Notes under the pieces: generated by a model | What the model saw: the letters and a program-made list of their open reading frames with translations, nothing else | Databases searched by the model: none | Told to the model about the DNA's origin: nothing | From: Actinomycetota bacterium | GTDB taxonomy: Bacteria > Actinomycetota > UBA4738 | DNA length: 6,561 nucleotides | Assembly: GCA_005885025.1 (NCBI GenBank) | Contig: VAYC01000107.1 | Coordinates: 1 to 6,561, forward strand | Direction of reading: 5' to 3' | Shown here: in pieces, positions 1 through 5,253 of the stretch | How positions within the stretch are numbered: position 1 is the stretch's first letter | How the letters are laid out: each line of letters begins with the position of its first letter | Made by a program: the position numbers and the translations under genes

Positions 1-522
1 CGCCTCGTCCGTCTCGTAGCTCATCGCGGCCGCGAGAGGACGGCCGCCGACGCGTCCGATCCAGTTCGTCATCCGCGCGTCGTCGAGGATCTTCGCGGGG
101 TGCGCGCTGCCGGCGTCGACCTTGGCGTCCTCCGTCGCGAAGCCTCGGACGCTCACGGCCTCGAACTCCTCGACCTCCTCGGGCGTCGTCGCGCGCACGA
201 TCTCGAGCTCGGGCGGCGTGTCCTCTGGGGCGAGTGGACCTGGGGGCCGGAAGAACCAGGGTTCGGTGTCGCGGCGCTCGAACCCGAACGGCTCCAGATC
301 GAGCCGGGACCACGCGTCGCACACCATCCCTCGAGCGTTCGCCAGCGCTTCGGCCGGTGCGTCCGCCCGGCGGGTGATCGCCGTGAAGTACCACATCCGT
401 GGCGGCTGATCGACCAAGCGCCAGGTGTCGGCATCCGTCTCCGTCCGCAGGCCGAAGGCGCGCATCCACGCGTCGTGCCAACCCACGCACGCGTCGACGG
501 CGATCGCAACTTCATCCGTCAC
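1..522 (-). CDS. GNAT-family N-acetyltransferase, partial (C-terminus beyond left edge)
   Basis: Reading the minus strand from the GTG at 522-520 gives 174 codons open to the window edge, almost all ending in G or C. An in-frame TAG lies four codons upstream with no other start between, so GTG 522 is the only start before the first internal ATG (residue 20). Residues 1-100 form a Trp/Arg-rich N-terminal module (for example WYFTAIT at 44-50). A second module starts near residue 104 with PELEIVRATTPEEVEEFEAV, and GRVGGRPLAAAMSY (156-169) looks like the central beta strands of a GNAT fold. GNAT enzymes move an acetyl group from acetyl-CoA to an amine; the acetyl-CoA-binding motif would lie outside the window, so the family call rests on the N-terminal half. 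The substrate is unknown. There is no signal peptide, so it is probably cytoplasmic. The gene is divergent from the lysozyme gene with a 22-bp gap and has no Shine-Dalgarno site, which fits a leaderless mRNA. Confidence 0.72.
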   Translation of the reverse strand, partial: MTDEVAIAVDACVGWHDAWMRAFGLRTETDADTWRLVDQPPRMWYFTAITRRADAPAEALANARGMVCDAWSRLDLEPFGFERRDTEPWFFRPPGPLAPEDTPPELEIVRATTPEEVEEFEAVSVRGFATEDAKVDAGSAHPAKILDDARMTNWIGRVGGRPLAAAMSYETDEA

Positions 523-544
523 GCGGAGAGCCTACCGACTGTTC
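523..544. promoter_or_regulatory. Overlapping divergent -10 elements (putative bidirectional leaderless promoter)
   Basis: The 22-bp gap between two divergent start codons holds TACCGA on the plus strand (533-538), ending exactly 6 nt before ATG 545. It also holds TAGGCT on the minus strand (534-529), ending exactly 6 nt before GTG 522. The two hexamers share the self-complementary TA at 533-534. TAGGCT fits the bacterial TANNNT -10 pattern; TACCGA lacks the final T. No clear -35 element is visible on either side. With a usual start site about 7 nt after the -10, both transcripts would begin at or next to their start codon. This is inferred from spacing only. Confidence 0.42.
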
Positions 545-1261
545 ATGATGGGCGAGAAGATGAGCGGAGGGAAACCTCGGCCACGGTGGTTTGGGCGCTG
601 GGTCCTTCTGGTAGGCGCCCTCCTCGCGGTTGTTTCAGCCGCCTCGGCCTGGGGCTGGTTCGTGTGGCTTCCCGGCTACCGGCCGAGTCTTCACACTGGA
701 GAGCGTTATGGGATCGACGTGTCCAATCACCAGGGCCGGATCGAGTGGGACCGCGTCGCCAAGGACGATATCTCCTTCGCGTACATCAAGGCGACGGAAG
801 GCGGCGATTTCGTGGACCGCCGTTTCTCGCAGAACTGGACCAACGCGAAAGCAGCCGGACTCATCAGGGGCGCATATCACTTCTTCTCCCTCTGTACTGG
901 TGGGAGCCAGCAAGCTCAGAACTTCCTTCGTGTCGTGCCTGATTCACTCGATGCGCTGCCGCCGGCCGTCGATCTGGAACTCACCGGGAACTGTCGGGCG
1001 CGACCTGACCGGGCCACCGTCGAGCGGGAACTGAAAACGTTCTTGGTGCTCGTCGAAGGGGCAACTGGACATATCGCCGTCCTCTACGTCGGTGAGGACT
1101 TCGAAGCGCGCTACAGGGTGCGCGAGGCCTTCGGCCGGCCGTTATGGATCCGGCGCTTCCTGCGCCGGCCGAAGGTGCCAGGCTGGGTGTTTTGGCAAGT
1201 CAGCGGGTTCGCGGAGGTGGATGGGGTGCGAGGTCGCGTCGACCTCGACGTGTCCCGTTAG
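545..1261 (+). CDS. Membrane-anchored GH25 lysozyme (peptidoglycan muramidase)
   Basis: This 238-aa protein cuts the beta-1,4 bond between N-acetylmuramic acid and N-acetylglucosamine in peptidoglycan. Residues 1-18 are basic, 19-42 form one hydrophobic helix (signal anchor or uncleaved signal), and the GH25 domain fills residues about 55-238. Family motifs are intact: GIDVSNHQG (56-64, Asp58), FAYIKATEG (78-86), RGAYHFF (108-114), VDLE (142-145, the Asp-x-Glu catalytic pair Asp143/Glu145), a W-Q motif (217-218) and a closing VDLD (232-235). Cys117 and Cys150 could form a disulfide outside the cell. The length suits a GH25 domain plus an anchor with no separate wall-binding domain. The frame stays open upstream to 425, but that stretch is antisense to the acetyltransferase gene. 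ATG 545 is preferred because of its position after a -10-like site; ATG 548 and ATG 560 are alternatives. Base composition is lower in GC than in the neighbours. A role in wall remodelling or in attack on other cells is possible; nothing nearby decides. Confidence 0.88.
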   Translation: MMGEKMSGGKPRPRWFGRWVLLVGALLAVVSAASAWGWFVWLPGYRPSLHTGERYGIDVSNHQGRIEWDRVAKDDISFAYIKATEGGDFVDRRFSQNWTNAKAAGLIRGAYHFFSLCTGGSQQAQNFLRVVPDSLDALPPAVDLELTGNCRARPDRATVERELKTFLVLVEGATGHIAVLYVGEDFEARYRVREAFGRPLWIRRFLRRPKVPGWVFWQVSGFAEVDGVRGRVDLDVSR

Positions 1262-1298
1262 CAGGCTGACGAACTGGACGATCTCGTCACCTGGCAAG

Positions 1299-1333
1299 GG
1301 CGAGAACAAACTCGCCTACTCGGACCTAGTCCG
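1299..1333. terminator. Two small hairpins between convergent genes (terminator-like)
   Basis: In the 80-bp gap between the lysozyme stop and the peptidase stop lie two perfect inverted repeats. One is GGCGAG (1299-1304), a 6-nt loop AACAAA, and CTCGCC (1311-1316). The other is CGGAC (1321-1325), loop CTA, and GTCCG (1329-1333). Neither is followed by a T-run on either strand, so they are not classical intrinsic terminators. Their location between two converging genes suggests a shared end-of-transcript region. Confidence 0.35.
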
Positions 1334-1341
1334 TCTGGACC

Positions 1342-3288
1342 TCAGGGCTCCTTCAAGTATCGCCCCAGCCAGTCCAGGATGATCTCGAACCGCTTGACCC
1401 GGTGGAACGGACTGCCCGACCGGGACAGCTCGTGACCTTCCGCGGGGAACCGGACGAATTCCACCTCCCGCTTCATGGCCCGCAGCCGCGTGAAGAGATC
1501 CTCGCCCTGGCCCACCGGGCATCGCAGGTCGTTCTCGGAGTGGATGATGAGCAGCGGCGTGGTGATGTCCTTGGCGTAGGTGGCCGGCGACAGCTTGCGC
1601 ATGGCCTCCGGCTCCTCCCAGTAGTGCGCGCCGGTCACGGCCTTCCACCAGATGGCGATGTCACTCGACCCGCCCTCGCTCAGGATGTCGTTGACGGCCC
1701 GTTCCGAGATGCCAACCTGGAAGCGGTCGGTGTGCCCGACGATCCACGACGTCATGTACCCGCCGTAGGAGCCGCCCATCACGCCGAGGCGGTCCGGATC
1801 CACGAACTCGTATCGCTTGAGGGCCTCATCCACCACGGCCATCACGTCCTCGTAGTCGACCGTCCCCCAACCCGGGCCGCCCTCCACGGGGCCCTTGATG
1901 GCCCTGCCCCACGCCTCGCTGTAGCCCGACGAGCCGCGGGGATTCGAGTACACCACTGCATACCCGGCCCCCGCATACACCTGAAACTCGTCGAAGAACT
2001 TGTTCCCGTACTGCGTGAAGGGGCCGCCGTGGATGTTCAAGAGGAGCGGATACTTCTTGCCCTTCTGGAATCCGACCGGGCGCATGATCCAGGCCTCCAC
2101 CTCGGAGCCGTCGGGCGAGATCGCCATGAACCGCTCGGGAGCACGCAGCTCGCGGCCCACGGCGAAGGGCTTGCCCACCTCGGTGAGCTGACGGTCGCCG
2201 GCGAACAACTCGGCCAGAGAGGTCGGCGTGCTGGCGGCGTGGACGATCGTGCGGAGGACCGCGTCGAAGCCCGTCAGCACCTGATCGCCGCCAACCACCA
2301 GCTCGGGACGTCCCGAGCCATCGGCCGGGACGCGGTAGATGTGAGAGTTCCCCCCGTCCTCGGCCACGAACAGGAGGTTGTCCCCGTCCCACACCGGCTC
2401 GCGGAGCTCCGGGTACGAGCTGCAGTTCCGGTCCAGGGTGGCGGACAGCAACTTCAGCGTGCCGCCGCGTGCCGGGATGACGGCCACCTGCCCGTGCCGC
2501 GGTTCGTCGAACACGCCAGGCGTGTACAAGAACGCGACCCGGGATCCGTCGGGCGACCAGGACGGTCCGCCACACAAGCCGTCGGTCCCGGTGAGGACCG
2601 AGGGCTCTCCACCCTTCGCGTCCATCACGTAAATGTCTTCGGCCGGCACGATGTCCCAGTCGTCGTGGCGGCCGGACACGAACGCCAGCCGTTTGCCGTC
2701 GGGAGACCACGCGGGCTTGGAGTCCTGCCACTCCCCCGAGGTGAGCTGGGTCGGCTGCGCGGATCCGTCGGCCGGCACCACGAACAGGTGGGACGGGCGG
2801 TCGGCCGTCCATCCCTCGTTATCGAGCTTGTAGAAGAGGCGGGTGATCCGTCGAGGCGGTCGCTTCTTCTCGTCCTCTTCGTCGTAGTGGTCGGCGCGCA
2901 CCCGCGAGTCGAAGGCGATCCGCGACCCGTCAGGCGACCAGGCCGCGTGCTTCACGTCCTCCTTGAGGTCGGTGATCTTGCGGGCCTCGCCGCCGCCCGA
3001 TACCGCGATGACGTACAGCTGCATGGCGTCCCCGACCCGGTTCGAGGTAAACGCCAGCGAGGCCCCGTCCGGCGACCATCGGGGGTCGGCATCACGCCGG
3101 CCTCCGAAGGTGAGCTGGCGAGGTGGCGCCGAACCGTCCGCGGGAGCCAGCCAGATGTTGCCCCGGTACTCGTTGGCCTCTCGATCGATCCGCCCTACCA
3201 CGAACGCCACGGTCCGCCCGTCGGGCGAGAGCCTGGGGTCGGCCACACCCCTCAACTCGTAGACGTCCTCCGGAACCATGCCTGCCAT
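1342..3288 (-). CDS. S9-family serine peptidase (acylaminoacyl-peptidase / dipeptidyl-peptidase type)
   Basis: This 648-aa protein has a beta-propeller at about residues 10-380 and an alpha/beta hydrolase domain at about 385-648, the layout and length usual for S9C-type peptidases. The propeller carries the recurring SPDG signature (21-24, 72-75, 118-121, 195-198, 245-248, 391-394), mostly as WSPDG as in TolB/PD40 repeats. The catalytic triad is visible: Ser507 in GGSYGGYM (505-512), Asp587 in HSEND (583-587) and His619 in EGHE (617-620). HGG (420-422) and SNPRGSSGY (448-456) are family landmarks. The family removes acyl-amino acids or dipeptides from short peptides whose access the propeller filters; exact specificity cannot be read here. 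No signal peptide is seen, so it is probably cytoplasmic. The start is ATG 3288 because a strong GAGGAGG lies 6 nt upstream; an in-frame ATG at 3426 would run into the start of the divergent gene and looks non-coding. The gene is monocistronic in this window. Confidence 0.93.
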   Translation of the reverse strand: MAGMVPEDVYELRGVADPRLSPDGRTVAFVVGRIDREANEYRGNIWLAPADGSAPPRQLTFGGRRDADPRWSPDGASLAFTSNRVGDAMQLYVIAVSGGGEARKITDLKEDVKHAAWSPDGSRIAFDSRVRADHYDEEDEKKRPPRRITRLFYKLDNEGWTADRPSHLFVVPADGSAQPTQLTSGEWQDSKPAWSPDGKRLAFVSGRHDDWDIVPAEDIYVMDAKGGEPSVLTGTDGLCGGPSWSPDGSRVAFLYTPGVFDEPRHGQVAVIPARGGTLKLLSATLDRNCSSYPELREPVWDGDNLLFVAEDGGNSHIYRVPADGSGRPELVVGGDQVLTGFDAVLRTIVHAASTPTSLAELFAGDRQLTEVGKPFAVGRELRAPERFMAISPDGSEVEAWIMRPVGFQKGKKYPLLLNIHGGPFTQYGNKFFDEFQVYAGAGYAVVYSNPRGSSGYSEAWGRAIKGPVEGGPGWGTVDYEDVMAVVDEALKRYEFVDPDRLGVMGGSYGGYMTSWIVGHTDRFQVGISERAVNDILSEGGSSDIAIWWKAVTGAHYWEEPEAMRKLSPATYAKDITTPLLIIHSENDLRCPVGQGEDLFTRLRAMKREVEFVRFPAEGHELSRSGSPFHRVKRFEIILDWLGRYLKEP

Positions 3289-3294
3289 CGGAAA

Positions 3295-3301
3295 CCTCCT
3301 C
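3295..3301 (-). promoter_or_regulatory. Strong Shine-Dalgarno site for the S9 peptidase
   Basis: The minus strand reads GAGGAGG at 3301-3295, followed by 6 nt (TTTCCG) and ATG 3288. This fixes the peptidase start and contrasts with the SD-less starts of the acetyltransferase, lysozyme and receiver genes. Confidence 0.8.
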
Positions 3302-3387
3302 GGAGACAGCTGGGACGGACATCCTCCCACGGCGGCGCCACGACCGGCGAGCCGCATCGGCCGAACGATGCGATAGGTACGTCGGGC

Positions 3388-3393
3388 TACAAT
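3388..3393 (+). promoter_or_regulatory. Probable -10 element (TACAAT) for the zinc-ribbon gene
   Basis: TACAAT at 3388-3393, in the context GGGCTACAATTCGG, differs from the TATAAT consensus at one base. It lies 31 nt before ATG 3425, giving a predicted start near 3400 and a leader of about 25 nt that includes the ribosome binding site. No good -35 hexamer is visible 16-18 bp upstream. A closely similar GGCTACCATCGG precedes the ABC transporter gene. Confidence 0.5.
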
Positions 3394-3414
3394 TCGGTCG
3401 GCGTCCTTCCTGAT

Positions 3415-3421
3415 AGGAGGG
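3415..3421 (+). promoter_or_regulatory. Strong Shine-Dalgarno site for the zinc-ribbon gene
   Basis: AGGAGGG at 3415-3421 is followed by AAC and ATG 3425. It is the best plus-strand ribosome binding site in the window and supports ATG 3425 as a real start. That matters because the downstream part of the gene is in a different frame. Confidence 0.75.
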
Positions 3422-3424
3422 AAC

Positions 3425-3806
3425 ATGCACTGTCCACGGTGTGGTCTGGGTCAGCCGTCCGACCACCGATTCTGCCTATCGTGCGGGGCTCGCCTGCCCG
3501 TCGAGCTGTTGCCCCCCGCGGAGGCCGAAGGTCACCCGGTGGTTCCGTTCGATCCCTGTCCATGCGGAGGATCAGCCGGAGAGCATGCTTCGAGTCAGCC
3601 GATATCTCGACGAGTTCGACATCGAGACCGAGGACGGGTCCGTCCAGGTGCCGGCCCACCACGTCCGGTTCTCCTTCTGGCTGGAGGACCGGGCCGTCTG
3701 CGCCCTGTCCATCCCGGACGACGAGGCCGAGGCGCTCTCGGTGTTCCTGGCAGCCGCTGTGGCCGACGGGGAGGCCGAGGAGACGCTCTCCGCGCCGCCC
3801 GGGTGA
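3425..3806 (+). CDS. Zinc-ribbon protein of unknown function, apparent +1 frameshift at a C6 run
   Basis: The gene begins with a four-cysteine zinc ribbon, Cys3-x2-Cys6 and Cys17-x2-Cys20 (CPRC...FCLSCGARL). In that frame the sequence after residue 30 becomes Arg/Pro/Gly-rich nonsense. The frame one base later instead gives good coding sequence with strongly G/C-ending codons: PKVTRWFRSIPVHAEDQPES, then a domain with RVSRYLDEFDIETEDGSVQV, HHVRFSFWLEDRAV and SIPDDEAEALSVFLA, ending with TGA at 3804-3806. The switch maps to about 3509-3524, where CCCCCC sits at 3512-3517. Removing one C joins the halves into a 126-aa protein. I therefore read the whole span as one gene, interrupted either by a sequencing or assembly error, a real mutation, or a +1 recoding site. 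The zinc ribbon could bind nucleic acid or protein; the second domain, a beta-rich part ending in a helix, I do not recognise. It is divergent from the peptidase gene, and the receiver gene begins 70 bp downstream. Confidence 0.68.
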
Positions 3807-3841
3807 GGGAGCCATCCCTGCAGGTCGTCGTGGGAGCACCC

Positions 3842-3870
3842 TTGTTCCGGCCCCCTCCCGGTGGCACCCT
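3842..3870 (+). promoter_or_regulatory. Possible promoter for the receiver gene, leaderless geometry
   Basis: TTGTTC (3842-3847) resembles a -35, and CACCCT (3865-3870) after a 17-bp spacer resembles a weak -10 (A and T in the conserved TANNNT positions, C instead of the first T). CACCCT ends 6 nt before GTG 3877, the same spacing as at both divergent starts near 523-544. There is no Shine-Dalgarno site before GTG 3877, so a leaderless transcript is plausible. The match is weak. Confidence 0.3.
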
Positions 3871-3876
3871 CTCCTT

Positions 3877-4278
3877 GTGAGCGCAGCGACGCCGGAACCC
3901 GCGAAGCAGGCGACCAGGGTCCTGATCGTGGACGACCAGGAGCCCTTCCGGCTGGCGGCCCGCATGGTGGTGGAGGCCACCGAGGGGTTCGAGGTCGTGG
4001 GCGAGGCGGAGACGGGAGAGGAAGGCGTCGAGCTGGCCCGAACGCTGGAGCCGGACCTCGTGCTGATGGACGTGAACCTCCCGGGCATCAACGGCCTGGA
4101 CGCCACCCGTCAGATCCTGCGGGATTCCGGGCGCGTGGTGATCCTGCTCCTTTCCACCTACGAAGAGGACGAGTACGGGCCGCGGGCGGCCGAATGCGGC
4201 GCCGCAGGCTACATCCCGAAATCCGCGTTCGGACCCGACCGCCTCGCTGCCGCCTGGGACGAGGCCCGTCCCGCCTGA
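3877..4278 (+). CDS. Stand-alone receiver-domain response regulator (CheY-like)
   Basis: This 133-aa protein consists of one receiver domain (about residues 12-130) and has no DNA-binding or enzymatic output domain. All key residues are present: acidic pocket Asp19-Asp20 (VLIVDDQE), phosphoacceptor Asp65 (LVLMDVNLPG), the Ser93-Thr94 switch position (LLLSTYEED) and Lys115 (AAGYIPKS). The sequence style (GEAETGEEGVELA; AAGYIPK) matches receivers of the NarL/FixJ family, so it may derive from one that lost its helix-turn-helix. It would take phosphate from a histidine kinase and act by protein contact. No kinase is in the window. The frame is open far upstream (to 1402), but that part is antisense to the peptidase gene or out of frame with the zinc-ribbon gene; GTG 3877 is the only sensible start near the domain. 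The stop at 4276-4278 is 30 bp before the ABC ATPase gene, so co-transcription is possible although that gene seems to have its own -10. Confidence 0.88.
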   Translation: MSAATPEPAKQATRVLIVDDQEPFRLAARMVVEATEGFEVVGEAETGEEGVELARTLEPDLVLMDVNLPGINGLDATRQILRDSGRVVILLLSTYEEDEYGPRAAECGAAGYIPKSAFGPDRLAAAWDEARPA

Positions 4279-4292
4279 CCCCGCTCTCTGGC

Positions 4293-4303
4293 TACCATCG
4301 GAG
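4293..4303 (+). promoter_or_regulatory. Possible -10 element and ribosome binding site of the ABC transporter operon
   Basis: TACCAT at 4293-4298 (context GGCTACCATCGG) fits TANNNT and matches the element before the zinc-ribbon gene. GGAG at 4300-4303 lies 5 nt before ATG 4309 and would serve as a Shine-Dalgarno site. The two overlap awkwardly: a transcript starting about 7 nt after the -10 would lack the GGAG. Either the mRNA is nearly leaderless, or the gene is read from an upstream transcript and uses GGAG. No -35 is evident. Confidence 0.38.
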
Positions 4304-4308
4304 CCCAC

Positions 4309-5253
4309 ATGAACACCGCCGTGATCGAGGTCGAAGCCCTGCGCAAGGAATATCGGAGAGTGCGCGGCGGTCGGACGCTGGCCGTCGACGGACTGGACAT
4401 GGCCGTACCCCAAGGAGGGGTGTTCGGGTTCCTCGGCCCGAACGGCGCGGGCAAGACCACCACGATCCGCTGCCTCTTGGGCCTCATCAGGCCGTCGACC
4501 GGGCGGTGCACACTCCTCGGCGCCGATGCGGGGGGCCCCCTGGCCTCGGTGATCACTCGCGTCGGCTCCATCGTGGAGACCCCGGCCCTGTACCCGCGCT
4601 TCTCCGGACGTCTCAACCTCGAGCTCCTCGGCCGACTCCAGGGCATCGGTCGCCACCCCGTCGCCGCCGTGCTGGATCAGGTGGGGTTGGCCGACCGGGC
4701 GGATGACCAGGTTCGGACGTACTCACTCGGAATGAAGCAGCGTCTGGGCATCGCGGCGGCGCTGCTCAAGGACCCCGAGCTGTTGATCCTGGACGAGCCG
4801 GCCAACGGCTTGGACCCCGCCGGCATCAAGGAGGTCCGGGACCTGGTTCGTCGCCTGGGCAACGAGGGACGCACGGTCTTCGTGTCGAGCCACCAGCTCG
4901 CCGAGGTGCAGCAGATGTGTGATCGGGTGGCCATCCTCTCCCGGGGGAGGCTCGTGGCGTCGGGAAGGGTCGCCGAGGTGCTGGCCCGAGGACGCCGAGA
5001 GGCGTTGATCGTGAAGCTCCGCGAGCTCGAAGAGGGGCTGGGGGCGCTTCGCGCCGCGGGCCTCGAGGCGTCCATGGAGGATGGGATGTTGCGCGTTCAC
5101 CTCCCTGCCACCGAGGGAGCCAGAGTCACGGAGATCCTCGCCTCGCGGGGCATGTTCGTCTCGGAGCTGCGCCCCGAAGAGGTCAGCCTCGAGGACGTCT
5201 TCCTCGAGCTGACTCGGGGACCCTCGCCCAGCCAGGATCAGGTGGCCCGATGA
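4309..5253 (+). CDS. ABC transporter ATP-binding protein, BcrA/ABC-2 type
   Basis: This 314-aa ATPase energises an exporter. Walker A is GPNGAGKT (43-50). The Q-loop region reads GSIVETPALYP (86-96), with Glu90 near where many ABC proteins have Gln, as often seen in the BcrA group. The signature is YSLGMKQR (138-145) in place of LSGGQ, Walker B is LLILDEP (158-164) with catalytic Glu163, the D-loop is NGLDP (166-170) and the H-loop is His195 in SSHQLAEV. Residues about 226-303 match the C-terminal DUF4162-like extension of this family, ending in the usual SLEDVFLELT. Length is typical. ATG 4309 starts a Met-Asn-Thr sequence just before the first beta strand. It overlaps the permease gene by ATGA (5250-5253), which indicates translational coupling. 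The related BcrA group includes drug and peptide-antibiotic exporters and lantibiotic self-protection proteins, but no biosynthetic gene is nearby, so the substrate is unassigned. It acts at the inner face of the membrane as a dimer with the permease. Confidence 0.93.
   Translation: MNTAVIEVEALRKEYRRVRGGRTLAVDGLDMAVPQGGVFGFLGPNGAGKTTTIRCLLGLIRPSTGRCTLLGADAGGPLASVITRVGSIVETPALYPRFSGRLNLELLGRLQGIGRHPVAAVLDQVGLADRADDQVRTYSLGMKQRLGIAAALLKDPELLILDEPANGLDPAGIKEVRDLVRRLGNEGRTVFVSSHQLAEVQQMCDRVAILSRGRLVASGRVAEVLARGRREALIVKLRELEEGLGALRAAGLEASMEDGMLRVHLPATEGARVTEILASRGMFVSELRPEEVSLEDVFLELTRGPSPSQDQVAR

Noticed and set aside
86..90. Glu90 in the Q-loop region of the ATPase as a defective site
   Set aside because: Residue numbering refers to the 4309 gene product. 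Proteins of the BcrA group commonly show Glu-x-Pro here, so this is a family trait and not a lost residue.
425..544. N-terminal extension of the lysozyme to ATG 425
   Set aside because: The added 40 residues have no signal-peptide character and lie antisense to the acetyltransferase. The anchor helix sits at a normal distance from ATG 545.
1342..3288. Recurring short DNA motif like GTCGGGCGACCA, looking like a dispersed repeat
   Set aside because: Each copy encodes the WSPDG signature of a propeller blade on the minus strand, so it reflects protein repeats and not a DNA element.
3289..3426. N-terminal extension of the S9 peptidase to the ATG at 3426
   Set aside because: It would overlap the start and promoter of the divergent zinc-ribbon gene, and a near-perfect ribosome binding site fixes the start at 3288.
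1402..3876. A very long plus-strand open frame that continues into the receiver gene, as if one 958-aa protein
   Set aside because: Most of it is antisense to the S9 peptidase, whose triad and propeller motifs are unambiguous. High GC makes stops rare in the opposite frame. Only the part from GTG 3877 is a recognisable protein.
4530..4541. G/C palindrome GGGGGGCCCCC inside the ATPase gene
   Set aside because: It codes for Gly-Gly-Pro in the expected frame between conserved motifs and is ordinary in DNA this rich in GC.
3595..4656. Minus-strand open frame of 353 codons across the zinc-ribbon, receiver and ATPase genes
   Set aside because: It is antisense to the receiver domain and the Walker A region, is rich in Arg/Gly/Pro and shows no domain. 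It is a GC-driven shadow.
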